NCBI GenBank assembly: GCA_023388315.1
Contig: JAEWGM010000006.1
Location: forward strand, 1-64,000
DNA length: 64,000 nucleotides
Reading direction: 5' to 3'
From: Bacteroidota bacterium
Lineage (GTDB): Bacteria; Bacteroidota; Bacteroidia; Bacteroidales; Dysgonomonadaceae
Under the pieces are notes generated by a model. The model did not search any database. It was not told the DNA's origin and saw nothing but the letters and a program-made list of their open reading frames with translations. Each line of letters begins with the position of its first letter. Position 1 is the stretch's first letter. Below, in pieces: positions 48,001-58,012 of the stretch. The position numbers and the translations under genes are program-made.

Positions 48001-50799
48001 ATGAAAAGATTTTTATTCTTGGCGCTCGTTTTGTCGGTGATGACGGCAATGGCGCAGCAAAACCCACCTCAACCCATTGACCCGAATGTGAGAAAAGGGG
48101 TAATGGACAACGGACTAACGTATTACATACGTCAAAACAAACTACCCGAGAAAAGAGCCGATTTTTATATCGCTCAAAAAGTAGGTTCTATGCAAGAAGA
48201 AGACCACCAAGCCGGGCTGGCGCACTTTTTGGAGCACATGGCATTCAACGGCACAATGCATTTTCCGGGAAAAGCCATGCTGGATTACCTGCAGGACAAC
48301 GGAATTAAATTTGGAACCAACATTAATGCTTACACCAGTTTTGATGAAACGGTATATTATATGACCGGCGTTCCTACCACAAACGAAAAACTGGTCGACT
48401 CCGTTCTTCTGGTGCTGCACGATTGGTCAAGCGGCATTCTTTTAGAAGAAGAAGAGCTTGAAAAAGAACGCGGCGTTATTCGCGAAGAGTGGCGCACACG
48501 CGGCGGTGCGCAATCACGCTTGTGGGAAAAAATGTTGCCCGTGATGTACAAAGACAGCAAATACGCCAATCGACTTCCTATTGGAAGCATTGATGTTATT
48601 AACAACTTCAAACCCGAAGAAATTCGCGAGTACTACAAAAAATGGTATCGTCCCGATTTGCAAGGAATTATTGTTGTGGGCGACTTCGACCCGGACGTGA
48701 TGGAAGCAAAAGTAAAAGCACTTTTCAGCAGAATTGCGCCGCTGGCAAATCCCGCGGAACGTGTCTATTATCCCGTTCCCGATAACGATGAGCCCATTGT
48801 ATCTATCGCTACCGACCCCGAAGCCACGCGCACGCAACTGATGGTTTTCTACAAACATGACCCCCTCCCCGACGAAATAAAACTCTCGCAAGCCGGATTT
48901 GTAATAAATTACATTACATCGGCGGCATCGGCTATGATAAACGAAAGATTTCAAGAAATAGTGCAAAAACCAAATGCCCCGTTCACGATGGCATATGCAT
49001 ACGATGGCGACTATTTCGTATCGAAAACCAAAGATGCCTGGACAGTAGTAGGCGGCTCGGCAGATGACAAAATAAAAGACGCCATTGGCGCCATGATTCG
49101 CGAAACAGAACGCATGAAACGTTTTGGTTTTACAGCATCAGAATATGAACGCGCACGCACCAACATTTTGAAGAATTACGAAAACGCTTACAATAACCGC
49201 GACAAAGAACGCAACAGCCGCTATTCGCAAGAATATGTGCGTAACTTTACCGATAATGAACCTATTCCCGGTATTGAATATGAGTATAATATGATCAACA
49301 TGATCGCGCCCAACATACCGGTGGAAGCCATTAATCAAACCGTGGCGCAACTCATTGGCGACAAAAACATGGTTATCTCTGTTTCCGGCCCCGAAAAAGA
49401 CGGATTGGTTTATCCCACAGCCGATGAATTGATCGCCGTAATAAACAATGTGAAAGCCGAAAATATTGAGGCATATGTGGAAGAGGTTTCCAACGAGCCA
49501 CTCATTGCCACACCACCCACTCCGGGAAAAATCACCAAAGTAGAAAAAGACGAAACCTTGGGTGCAACCGTGTGGACGCTTCAAAATGGAATAAAAGTTA
49601 TCTTGAAACCCACCGATTTTAAAGACGACGAAATCATTATGACCGCGTCAAGCGTTGGAGGATACTCCCAATATGCGGAACAAGACCCCATCAATGCCGG
49701 AATGATGAGCAGCGTGATGAACCTTGGCGGTGTAGGGAATTTTAGCGCGACAGACTTAACCAAAGCGTTAGCTGGCAAAACAGCAACAGCACGTCCAAGC
49801 ATTTCGCTCACTACGCAAGACTTTAATGGCTCTTCGTCTATCAAAGATTTTGAGACCATGCTTCAATTGGTATATCTTTATTTTACCGCGCCACGTGCCG
49901 ACCAAGATGCTTTCCAGTCGTTCATTCAACGCATGGAGACCCAATTGAAAAATCAAGAAGCCGAGCCTATGGTGGCGTTTAGCGACGAGATTACAAAAGC
50001 GCTTTACGGCGATAATCCGCTCACCAAACGCACCAAAATGGAAGACCTTGCCAAAATTGATTACAACCGCATTATGGAAATGTATAAACAACAGTTCATT
50101 AATCCGGGAAGCTTTACCTTTACCTTTGTTGGAAACGTTGACGAAGAAAAAGTAAAGCCTGTTGTAGAACAATATTTGGCATCGCTGCCGGGACAAGCCG
50201 TAAAAGGCGAGTTCATTAAAGTTCCGATGGATTTCAACAAAGGAAAAATGCAAAATATATTCCAGCGCGAAATGAAAAACCCCAAAGCATCGGTTTTCAT
50301 TGCTCCAACGGCTAAACTGGAATATAACCAAAGGAACACGATACTGATGAGCATGTTCGACCAAATTCTTCGCATTGTGTACACAGAAAAAGTGCGTGAA
50401 GACGAAGGTGGCACCTACGGTGTAGGCGTAAGAGGCGGCATTTCACGCTATCCCGAAGGACAAAGCATTCTTCAAATAAATTACGACACCGACCCGGCCA
50501 GAATGGAAGCGCTTAACGCCATCATCCATCGTGAATTGAAAGCCATTGCCGATAATGGGCCACGCTCCGAAGATTTCATCAAAGTGAAAGAATATATGCT
50601 GAAACAACACGATGAAAACTTGAAAGAAAACCGCTACTGGTTAAATACGCTTGACACTAAATATTTCTACGGTGAAGACAACCACTCTGATTATTTGAGC
50701 ACGTTGAACGCCATTACTCCCAACGACATTAAAAACTTTGCGCAAAAATTCCTTTCGCAAGACAATGAAGCGGTGGTGGTAATGATGCCGAAAGAATAA
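48001..50799 (+). CDS. M16 family (pitrilysin-like) zinc peptidase
   Basis: 932 residues. Signal peptide (about 1-18), then two M16 halves of about 450 residues each. The first holds the inverted zinc motif HFLEH (His75, Glu78, His79) and the downstream ELEKERGVIREEWR segment with the third ligand Glu. The second half (from about 515) is the inactive clamp with the RxY-like EDEGGTYGVGVRGGIS motif. It should cut peptides in the periplasm. Monocistronic, with a terminator at 50843-50876. Confidence 0.94.
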   Translation: MKRFLFLALVLSVMTAMAQQNPPQPIDPNVRKGVMDNGLTYYIRQNKLPEKRADFYIAQKVGSMQEEDHQAGLAHFLEHMAFNGTMHFPGKAMLDYLQDNGIKFGTNINAYTSFDETVYYMTGVPTTNEKLVDSVLLVLHDWSSGILLEEEELEKERGVIREEWRTRGGAQSRLWEKMLPVMYKDSKYANRLPIGSIDVINNFKPEEIREYYKKWYRPDLQGIIVVGDFDPDVMEAKVKALFSRIAPLANPAERVYYPVPDNDEPIVSIATDPEATRTQLMVFYKHDPLPDEIKLSQAGFVINYITSAASAMINERFQEIVQKPNAPFTMAYAYDGDYFVSKTKDAWTVVGGSADDKIKDAIGAMIRETERMKRFGFTASEYERARTNILKNYENAYNNRDKERNSRYSQEYVRNFTDNEPIPGIEYEYNMINMIAPNIPVEAINQTVAQLIGDKNMVISVSGPEKDGLVYPTADELIAVINNVKAENIEAYVEEVSNEPLIATPPTPGKITKVEKDETLGATVWTLQNGIKVILKPTDFKDDEIIMTASSVGGYSQYAEQDPINAGMMSSVMNLGGVGNFSATDLTKALAGKTATARPSISLTTQDFNGSSSIKDFETMLQLVYLYFTAPRADQDAFQSFIQRMETQLKNQEAEPMVAFSDEITKALYGDNPLTKRTKMEDLAKIDYNRIMEMYKQQFINPGSFTFTFVGNVDEEKVKPVVEQYLASLPGQAVKGEFIKVPMDFNKGKMQNIFQREMKNPKASVFIAPTAKLEYNQRNTILMSMFDQILRIVYTEKVREDEGGTYGVGVRGGISRYPEGQSILQINYDTDPARMEALNAIIHRELKAIADNGPRSEDFIKVKEYMLKQHDENLKENRYWLNTLDTKYFYGEDNHSDYLSTLNAITPNDIKNFAQKFLSQDNEAVVVMMPKE

Positions 50800-50842
50800 A
50801 CAGCGATTGATTAAGTTGTCATTGCTGACAACGACTTAAACA

Positions 50843-50876
50843 AAGCAGAAACGATGCAAACCGTTTCTGCTTTTTT
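50843..50876 (+). terminator. Terminator of the M16 peptidase gene
   Basis: AGCAGAAACG pairs with CGTTTCTGCT around an 8-10 base loop, followed by TTTTTTA. Confidence 0.85.
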
Positions 50877-51404
50877 ATGATCTTCCGGCTGATCCAAGTC
50901 CGCATTTAAAATAATTTAGTACCGCCACTCCGGGCGGAGATACGAGTGTCACCTTGGCCTTAGGCGAATAAATCGCCTAAGGTTATGAAAATATCGCCCA
51001 TCCGGGCGAAGAGTAAAATTCTTAAACGAAACTTGGGTTAGCACATAGGCTGAAAGCCTAACATCAGATAGCGTAGGGCAACGCTCTGCGAGTTTCGGTA
51101 GCATCTATAAATAAACTATAGAGGAGCGAAAGAAAATCCTTCACGGTTACAAATTACACCCCGCACCCAGCATCACACATCCAACACCCCACCCCCAACA
51201 TTTATAAAAAATTGCCCATCCGGGCGAGGAGTAAAATTCTTAAACGAAACTTGGGTTAACGCATAGGCTGAAAGCCTAACATCAGATAGCGTAGGGCAAC
51301 GCCCTGCGAGTTCAGTAGCATCTATAAATAAGCTCTGTAAGAGCGAAAGAAAATCCTTCACGGTTACAAATCACACCCCGCACCCAGCATCACACATCCA
51401 ACAT
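50877..51404. repeat. Hairpin cluster with a 217-bp period tandem duplication
   Basis: The block at about 50996-51186 is repeated at about 51213-51403 (period 217 bp) with few differences. Each copy holds GCCCATCCGGGC, AGGCT-GAA-AGCCT and AGGGC-AAC-GCYCT palindromes and ends CACACATCCAACA. The first copy is preceded by CTCCGGGCGGAG and the inverted CCTTAGGCGA...TCGCCTAAGG. The second copy runs into the stop codon of the permease gene. Confidence 0.8.
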
Positions 51405-52691
51405 TTATAACCTATCTTCTCTAACGTGCTTATACTTAAACAGAGCCATAAACAAAAAAGTAACCACCAACGCGTATCCGGCGAAGATGAACCACACAGT
51501 TTGCCAATCGCCCACGAGCAACGATTTGGTAACGCCGTCCACATTCACTTCTTGCCAACTGCAAAACCTGTTCACCACCGCTTGCGCGCTCAGGGTGCCA
51601 ATGGTGGCGCCAATGCCATTGGTCATTAGCATAAACATTCCTTGTGCGCTGGCGCGAATGGTATGTGGCGTTTCCTTGTCCACAAAAAGCGAACCCGAGA
51701 CATTGAAGAAATCGAAAGCCACACCGTAAACCAACATCGACATTACCAGCAACCAAACGCCACCGCCAGGATTTCCCACGCCAAAAAAAGCGAACCGAAG
51801 AACCCATGCAAACATCGCGATAATCATAACCGTTCTGATGCCATATCGCTTTAAAAAATAAGGTATCAATAAAATACAGAGCGTTTCCGATATTTGAGAT
51901 AGCGAAATAAGAATGTTTGAATGCTTCACACCGAACGTATTCGCATATTCCGACACGGCTTCAAAGCTGGCGATGAAAGGGTTGGCAAAACCATTGGTAA
52001 TCTGCAACGATACACCCAACAGCATAGAAAAAATAAAAAAAATGGCCATTTTTCGCTTTTTAAACAGCCTAAAAGCGTCCAAACCCAGCGCTTCAAACAA
52101 GGTTTTATCTCTCGTGTCGGTACTAATGGGGCAATTGGGCAGCGTAAACGAGTACGCGCCAAGCACCAACCCAATAATAGCGCTCACAATAAATTGCATG
52201 GAACTTGTTTGGTATCCCATAATGTCCACCAGCCACATGGTGCAAATAAAACCCACAGTGCCAAATACACGAATGGGCGGAAACGCTTTCACCGTGTCCA
52301 TCCCCGCTCGTTCCAGCGTGCTGTATGCCACGGAGTTAGAAAGCGCCAGCGTGGGCATGTAAAACGCCACGCTAAAAGTGTAAAGCGTAAACAAGGTGCC
52401 GAAAGAAACACTGGCGCCGGCGTTCAATCCGTACCAGCCCGCGGCGAGCATAAAAGCAGCTGCCAACAAATGGCAAGCGCCCAGCATTCTTTGCGCCGGA
52501 ACCCACCGGTCGGCAATAATGCCGATTAAAGCGGGCATAAAAATAGATACGATTCCTTGCACGGAGTAGAAAATTCCGATATGGTTCCCCAATCCTGCAG
52601 GCCCCAAATAACGCGACATGGACGTTAAATACGCGCCCCACACCGCGAATTGGAGGAAATTCATAATGATGAGTCGGTTCCTGAGATTCAT
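51405..52691 (-). CDS. MFS nucleoside permease (NupG/XapB-like)
   Basis: 428 residues with twelve predicted membrane segments. The start MNLRNRLIIMNFLQFAVWGAYLTSM and GIIADRWVPAQRMLGACHLLAA match the nucleoside:H+ symporter family; SGSLFVDKETPHTIRASAQGMFMLMTNGIGATIG is its C-half signature. It imports purine and/or pyrimidine nucleosides. The C-terminal stop lies inside the tandem repeat block. The nearby nucleoside phosphorylase is a plausible partner. Confidence 0.92.
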   Translation of the reverse strand: MNLRNRLIIMNFLQFAVWGAYLTSMSRYLGPAGLGNHIGIFYSVQGIVSIFMPALIGIIADRWVPAQRMLGACHLLAAAFMLAAGWYGLNAGASVSFGTLFTLYTFSVAFYMPTLALSNSVAYSTLERAGMDTVKAFPPIRVFGTVGFICTMWLVDIMGYQTSSMQFIVSAIIGLVLGAYSFTLPNCPISTDTRDKTLFEALGLDAFRLFKKRKMAIFFIFSMLLGVSLQITNGFANPFIASFEAVSEYANTFGVKHSNILISLSQISETLCILLIPYFLKRYGIRTVMIIAMFAWVLRFAFFGVGNPGGGVWLLVMSMLVYGVAFDFFNVSGSLFVDKETPHTIRASAQGMFMLMTNGIGATIGTLSAQAVVNRFCSWQEVNVDGVTKSLLVGDWQTVWFIFAGYALVVTFLFMALFKYKHVREDRL

Positions 52692-52703
52692 ATAATTAGA
52701 TTG

Positions 52704-54071
52704 TTACCGGCTGAGCCACGGCGCCGGGTTAAGTTTGGTTGTTTTTTGCCACAACTGAAAATGCATGGTAGAAACGCCCGTGTCGCTATCGGTAAAAATG
52801 CGGCCCAAAGATTGACCTGTTTTCACCTTATCGCCTTGTTTCACAAACAAATCGAAAATATTGCCATAAAAAGTATAGTATTCACCGTGGCGCACAATCA
52901 CGCAGGTGTTGTATCCTGGCACGGAGAACACTTTCGACACTTCGCCATCGAAAACCGCCCGAATGTTGGCGCCTTGCTGCGCTTGAATGTCAATGCCGTT
53001 GCTGTTGGTGGTTACATTCCATTGGCTGTGGCGCTTAGTACCAAATGTGCCCACAATGGAAGCGGTGCCGCTAACGGGCATGGGCAATTTCCCGCGATTT
53101 GAAGCAAAATTTCGTGACAAGTTGAACGTTTCGGCAGACGCCGTGCTTGCACCCGATTCTATTTTGGGTTCGGGAACAGTTCGCGGCGCGGCCTCTTCAC
53201 GTGCGGGTGCGGTTTCTGTCTTTTCAGGTTCTCTGGTGCGAGGCCTTCTTTCGGCTTCGCGACGCGCTCTGGCGGCCGCTTCCTCGGCGAGGCGTTTTCG
53301 TTCGGCCTCCTCGGCGCGACGGCGCGCTTCGGCTTCGCGCTCAATGCGGGCCACTTCTTCGGCAATCAATTTCTCTATTTGCGCGTTAAGTTGATTGGCC
53401 TGCCGCTGTTTGTCTTGAAGCGTTTTTTGTAGCTCTTGTTGTTTACCTTGCGCTTCCGACATTTCAGATTGTCGATTTTTCTCTTCAGCTTGCAATTTTT
53501 GTTGCTCCTGCTGTAACGAAGCCAAGGCTTGTTCTTTTACTTTTTTGGCTTCAGACAACTCGTTTTTCTTGGCAGCAACTTCGGCATTTTGTTTTTTAAT
53601 TTCCTCTGCTTGAGATTTTTGCCACTTAGAATAATCTCTCATATATTGCATCCGTCGCAACGACTCGCCCAACGATTTACCCGAAAGAATAAAGAAAAAT
53701 TTATTTTGGCTGAACTTATTGTTCAACATCGCCCTAATTGCTTTGGCATAGCTTTCTTGTTTGGATTTCAGCTCTTTATCTAACCGAATTATTTCCGATT
53801 CTAAACGGGCTTCTTCTTTCTGCAATGTAGATATTTCCTGATTTTGCACGGCGATCAACTCTTTACGAGCGTTTATTTGCTTGTTGATAAGGTTAATGCG
53901 ATCTAAAATGGTGGCTGTTTGCTTACTAACATCCAAGTACAATTTGTTGGTGTTCTCAATATCTTGTTGAAGTGCCCGCCGCTGCTTTTGCAGGGCTTCA
54001 ATTTGTTGGGTTTGGGAAAAACCGCCCAACGCTAAAACCAATAAAAAAGATATGAGAATTGCTTTTTTCAT
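52704..54071 (-). CDS. EnvC-like murein hydrolase activator with degenerate LytM domain
   Basis: 455 residues. Signal peptide (1-19), a long coiled coil (about 20-260) with an Arg/Glu/Ala-rich segment, a Pro-rich linker, and a C-terminal M23/LytM domain (about 340-455). Zinc ligands of active M23 enzymes are lost: the first His is Asn (TTNSNGIDIQ) and the HxH motif is TMH (GVSTMHFQL). As in E. coli EnvC it should not cut peptidoglycan itself but activate amidases at division. It is last in a dut-TPR-DUF4292-envC operon and overlaps the preceding gene by 4 bp. Confidence 0.93.
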   Translation of the reverse strand: MKKAILISFLLVLALGGFSQTQQIEALQKQRRALQQDIENTNKLYLDVSKQTATILDRINLINKQINARKELIAVQNQEISTLQKEEARLESEIIRLDKELKSKQESYAKAIRAMLNNKFSQNKFFFILSGKSLGESLRRMQYMRDYSKWQKSQAEEIKKQNAEVAAKKNELSEAKKVKEQALASLQQEQQKLQAEEKNRQSEMSEAQGKQQELQKTLQDKQRQANQLNAQIEKLIAEEVARIEREAEARRRAEEAERKRLAEEAAARARREAERRPRTREPEKTETAPAREEAAPRTVPEPKIESGASTASAETFNLSRNFASNRGKLPMPVSGTASIVGTFGTKRHSQWNVTTNSNGIDIQAQQGANIRAVFDGEVSKVFSVPGYNTCVIVRHGEYYTFYGNIFDLFVKQGDKVKTGQSLGRIFTDSDTGVSTMHFQLWQKTTKLNPAPWLSR

Positions 54072-54916
54072 TTATCGGACGAAAAGATTTTCAATATATC
54101 GGAAGCCGATGCGCGTCGGTAATTTTCCGGAATGTTCATTGATAGCTGCAAGGGTTGGCCGGTAACTACATTTGAAAACAACAACTCCGCGGCGATCTTG
54201 CGGTTGGATGTGGTGGCTGAAATATCCATTTTATGAGGGAACGCCTTTTCGCCCAACATCACAAAGTTGGTGTACCCCCATTGAAGGGAATATTTTTTTT
54301 CGGGCAGTAGAAGATGTGAAAACGTAACACGATCGTCGCCATTCACCGTAAAGGAATACTCAATGCCTGAGGCCTCGTCTTTTGCCGTTAATTGATACAT
54401 AGCCGATGGCTGGGAATAGGTAAATTTGCGATAATCTGCTTCCTCTGTCTCAGATTTTCCCGAAACAAAAATCTTATTGGAAAAAAGCGCCTGCAACGAA
54501 TAAAAATCGAACCCTACCGGATACGTTTCTTTAAGTGACGCGAGCGATTCTTTAACGTATTGCCTGTCCATTCTGTCTAACAAAATGAGCGAATCGGGAT
54601 CCACGTGCAAACGAAACATTTCCACGCCAAAAAGCGGTTGAATGGAAAGTTGCAGCGCTTTATCGCGAATCATTCGCAAGCTGGCTTTTGAACTCAGCGC
54701 GCGCGTGCCAATGGCGAGGTCCATATTGAGCCTTGCCGATAACGTTTGAAAATTGTAAGCGCTGTCTAAAATATCTAAAAAAAGTTGATTGTGCTCTTTG
54801 TCTTGCACGGGCGTGGTGGACGTAATGATTCGTTGCTTTGGCTTGCACGCCGCGAACGTAAGCACGCCCAGCATGGCTATTAGGGCGATATATGCGATTA
54901 TCTTTGTCACTCTCAT
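54068..54916 (-). CDS. DUF4292 lipoprotein
   Basis: 282 residues with lipobox FAAC (Cys24). The mature protein shows the DUF4292 pattern: ILDSAYNFQTLSARLNMDL, SLRMIRDKALQLSIQPLFGVEMFRLHVDPDSLILLDRMDRQYV, and a YS-x-W-like beta-rich C-terminus. The fold resembles the LolA/LolB half-barrel, so lipid or lipoprotein handling in the periplasm is possible (inference). It overlaps the genes on both sides by 4 bp, which implies coupled translation with the TPR protein and EnvC. Confidence 0.88.
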   Translation of the reverse strand: MRVTKIIAYIALIAMLGVLTFAACKPKQRIITSTTPVQDKEHNQLFLDILDSAYNFQTLSARLNMDLAIGTRALSSKASLRMIRDKALQLSIQPLFGVEMFRLHVDPDSLILLDRMDRQYVKESLASLKETYPVGFDFYSLQALFSNKIFVSGKSETEEADYRKFTYSQPSAMYQLTAKDEASGIEYSFTVNGDDRVTFSHLLLPEKKYSLQWGYTNFVMLGEKAFPHKMDISATTSNRKIAAELLFSNVVTGQPLQLSMNIPENYRRASASDILKIFSSDK

Positions 54917-56649
54917 TTTTCTGTTTTTTCTATGTATTCTCCCGTTTCAATTTTTTTATCAAGCGTTTCGGAGTCGCTTTTTAATTCTTTCGCTTTTTTC
55001 CACTGCTCCAAGGCTTTTTCTTTTTCGCCCACTTTAAACAACACATCTCCGTAATGCTCAATCACCTCAGCCGAAACGTCGTCTTCGCCATACTCAATGG
55101 CTCGTTCAATGTATATTTTTGCCATGGTGTACGAGCCTTGTTGAAAAAGCACCCAACCGTAGGTGTCTAAGTAAGTGGCATTCATCGGTTCGGCTTTTAT
55201 GGTGATGCTGCTCATTTGTTCGGCTTTGTCCAAATCTTTTTTTAGCAAAGACAAATAGTAACTGTAATTATTCAGTACCATCAGGTTTTGCGGATTCAAA
55301 TTAAGAGCTTTTTCGTAATTCTCAAAGGCTATTTCTTTGTTTCCCAACGCGTGGTTAAGGTCACCAACCTGGCCGTAAAAATCCGATTCGATGAGCGGGT
55401 TTTCAAATTCGGCGTTTTCCAAGCCTTTTTCAAAAACTTCGAGTGCCTCTTTATGACTACCTTGTTGGTATTTTGCGCCGCCCAAATAAAAATAAAACTG
55501 GGCGAGTTGCGGCAAGTGCTCAATGGCTTCGGTAGTTATTTCTACCACTTTATCCACTTCTTGCTCCGACAAAGCCACCCGAAGCATATTCTCGTAGCCG
55601 GCGGGATTGGTGGGGTTGTCTTTTGTGAAAATATCGAACTGCTTCATGGCACCTTGCTTGTCGTCTTGAAGCATCAATACGTTTCCGTAAATAAGGTTGA
55701 GTTGCGTGTTGTTGGGATGTTGTTGAAATAGCGTTTTAAACAACGAATTGGCTTGTTTGATGTCTTGTTTGTTTTGCTGTAAAATGGATATGTAGCGGGT
55801 GAGAAGCTGGATTTTCATGTCCACGTCCACCGAAGCGCTCATCACCGCTTTTTGAAGCTCGGCTTGCGCGGCGGCTTTGTTGTTGGTTTTCTCGTAATAG
55901 TTGACCATCGACAAAATCAGCGCGGAGAATTCGGGTGAGATTTTTCTTGCTTGCTCGTAATAATTCAGCGCTTTTTTGTTTTGGTTGTCTTCCAAATATA
56001 AATCGCCCATCAACACACGATAGCGCGGGTCGTTGGGGTTTCTATCTATGATTTGCTGTATTTCATCGAACGCCTTTTGTTTTTTATTCATCATAGAATA
56101 AAGCCGAAACTTATTGAGGGTGAGCATCTCCGATACGCCTGCGCTTTTCTCCAACTCGTCTATGGCATCCACGGCTTTTTGCAGTTCACCGTTATCGGCA
56201 TAGGCATTGGCCAACTCAAAGTTCAACTCCACTTTCTCGGGATACTCCCGCAGCAAGTGTTCATATATTTCAATTACATCCTCTTTTAAATCAAGCTCTT
56301 TGCTTAACCCGGCGAGCATCATATTGTAATAATAGTTGTTTTTGTCGTAGTGTACCGATTTTTTAAAGTACGACAACGCCTTGTTTTTTTCCTGCAACAC
56401 ATTGTAGAACGTGCCCAATTCAATGAGCACATTGGCGTTGGTGGAGTCCATAGCGTAGCAATGATGCAGGAAGTCCATCGCCTCATCGTAATTGCCTTTT
56501 GCTTTTGCGTTGATGGCTTCGTAAAAATAATAATCGAACTTGCGTTGCGTTTGTTCGTCCAAAATTAATCCGTTATCTTGCGAAAAAACTTTCGCTGCAA
56601 TAATCAGAAAGAAAAGGGCAGAAAAAACGGTGTATTTTTTTAAATTCAT
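54913..56649 (-). CDS. Exported tetratricopeptide repeat protein
   Basis: 578 residues. Signal peptide (1-23, VFS-Q), then about a dozen TPR units over almost the whole length (for example AINAKAKGNYDEAMDFLHHCYAMDS, and near the C-terminus ALEQWKKAKELKSDSETLDKK). TPR solenoids bind proteins; location in the dut-DUF4292-envC operon suggests a scaffold for cell-envelope assembly. The partner is not known. Confidence 0.88.
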   Translation of the reverse strand: MNLKKYTVFSALFFLIIAAKVFSQDNGLILDEQTQRKFDYYFYEAINAKAKGNYDEAMDFLHHCYAMDSTNANVLIELGTFYNVLQEKNKALSYFKKSVHYDKNNYYYNMMLAGLSKELDLKEDVIEIYEHLLREYPEKVELNFELANAYADNGELQKAVDAIDELEKSAGVSEMLTLNKFRLYSMMNKKQKAFDEIQQIIDRNPNDPRYRVLMGDLYLEDNQNKKALNYYEQARKISPEFSALILSMVNYYEKTNNKAAAQAELQKAVMSASVDVDMKIQLLTRYISILQQNKQDIKQANSLFKTLFQQHPNNTQLNLIYGNVLMLQDDKQGAMKQFDIFTKDNPTNPAGYENMLRVALSEQEVDKVVEITTEAIEHLPQLAQFYFYLGGAKYQQGSHKEALEVFEKGLENAEFENPLIESDFYGQVGDLNHALGNKEIAFENYEKALNLNPQNLMVLNNYSYYLSLLKKDLDKAEQMSSITIKAEPMNATYLDTYGWVLFQQGSYTMAKIYIERAIEYGEDDVSAEVIEHYGDVLFKVGEKEKALEQWKKAKELKSDSETLDKKIETGEYIEKTEK

Positions 56650-56697
56650 TCTTTTTAATATGATAATTTCCTTGTTAAGAGGCGGATGTATTGCGTC

Positions 56698-57132
56698 TTA
56701 TTCTTTTCCGGTATGGCCGAATCCGCCGGCGCCCCTTTCGGTTTCGTTGAGTTCATCCACCTGCTGCCATTGCACGTGTTCGTGCCGGGCGATAACCATT
56801 TGGCAAATGCGCTCACCATCGTTTATGACGAAATTTTCGTTGGAAAGATTAACCAAAATCACGCGTATTTCACCCCGATAATCGGCATCGATGGTTCCGG
56901 GTGAATTAACAATGCCAATGCCGTGTTTTATTGCCAAACCGCTTCGGGGACGAATTTGGGCTTCATAGCCCTCCGGTAATTCAATAAATATTCCGGTGGG
57001 AACAAGCGTTCTTTCCAACGGTTTCAACACCAGCGGTTCCTCTATATTGGCGCGCAAATCCATTCCCGCGGAAAATGGCGTGGCATATTCGGGCAAAGCA
57101 TGCTTGGACGTATTGACAATTTTGATCTTCAT
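56698..57132 (-). CDS. dut: Deoxyuridine 5'-triphosphate nucleotidohydrolase
   Basis: 144 residues, the trimeric dUTPase. All five motifs are there: AGMDLRA (I), RPRSGLAIKHG (II), GTIDADYRGEI with the catalytic Asp (III), GERICQMVI (IV) and the C-terminal ERGAGGFGHTG (V). It hydrolyses dUTP to dUMP, keeping uracil out of DNA. First gene of the minus-strand envelope operon. Confidence 0.97.
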   Translation of the reverse strand: MKIKIVNTSKHALPEYATPFSAGMDLRANIEEPLVLKPLERTLVPTGIFIELPEGYEAQIRPRSGLAIKHGIGIVNSPGTIDADYRGEIRVILVNLSNENFVINDGERICQMVIARHEHVQWQQVDELNETERGAGGFGHTGKE

Positions 57133-57273
57133 AAAAAATGGCTTTCCAGTTTAATGTGCGAATTTATACAATTCTGGGCAATTTACAGGCAATTTGATGA
57201 AATTTAAGGAAATTATATCCCCTGAAACACAAGATTTATAATGCTGAAAAGTCTCGGAGTACAAAAAAATCAA

Positions 57274-57281
57274 TATCTTTG
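57274..57281 (+). promoter_or_regulatory. -7-like element directly before an ATG
   Basis: TATCTTTG lies 5 bases before the ATG at 57287. If active, transcription would start at or next to the start codon. Confidence 0.35.
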
Positions 57282-57286
57282 TGTTT

Positions 57287-58012
57287 ATGAGTAACCAAGA
57301 TGACTTGCTGGCAAAATTGCGTGAAACGCTGAACGAACAAGGAATTGATTCCTTTCATATTCTTGAAGACCTGGTGCCTATTGAGGTGCAAATGGACTAT
57401 TTCAGGTATTTTGAAAAGTTGAGAAAAGAAAACGCTTCTTTTGTGAGAGACGATGAGGTGTCCATTCTTTTTTCGCCGGACTCGTCCATTGAGCGCAAAA
57501 AACGCAGTTTATCGCTATTGGCCTCCATCCCCGATGTGGGCGCCTATCGCTCCATTGAAACCTATCATAGCAGCCCGCTTGAGCCGGAGTTGCTGCATTG
57601 GTCGGCCATGGCGCTGGTGAACAGTCGCATTGTTTTGAGTTCCGATTTATCGGGGCAACAGCAAGTGTATATTTCTTCGGGATTGGGGGGGCAGGATAAA
57701 AAACTTCGGTTTTTCGCGCTTTTCGCCTCTGTCGACAGACAAATTTTCACCGAATTGCAACGAGAAATCGTTGAACGTGAATTTCGGTTTCAATTAGAAC
57801 AAGCTGACGTAACGGTTGAGAAATTTGAAATAAAACCCAACTATTTCACCATTTTAATGCTTTTCCCCTTTGATAAAGATGTGAAAGCCAGTTTGAACGA
57901 CGCCATCGACGAATGCAACCAGTATGGCAATTTTTTGGACCCCAAATTTCTTTTCACCAATGTGAAAGTGTTGAGCGAGGCGGAAATTGAGAGTTTGCTG
58001 AGCAAGAAATGA
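57287..58012 (+). CDS. Conserved-looking cytoplasmic protein of unknown function
   Basis: 241 residues from ATG 57287 (a GTG at 57281 is in frame). No signal peptide, membrane segment or known motif. Sequence is well composed and largely alpha/beta, with RRKRSLSLLASIPDVGAYRSIETY-like segments (ERKKRSLSLLASIPDVG, AYRSIETYHSSPLEPELLHWSAMAL) and an SGLGGQDKKLRFFALFA stretch. I do not recognise the family. The stop overlaps the ATG of the triple-Tyr regulator by 4 bp, suggesting translational coupling. Confidence 0.75.
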   Translation: MSNQDDLLAKLRETLNEQGIDSFHILEDLVPIEVQMDYFRYFEKLRKENASFVRDDEVSILFSPDSSIERKKRSLSLLASIPDVGAYRSIETYHSSPLEPELLHWSAMALVNSRIVLSSDLSGQQQVYISSGLGGQDKKLRFFALFASVDRQIFTELQREIVEREFRFQLEQADVTVEKFEIKPNYFTILMLFPFDKDVKASLNDAIDECNQYGNFLDPKFLFTNVKVLSEAEIESLLSKK

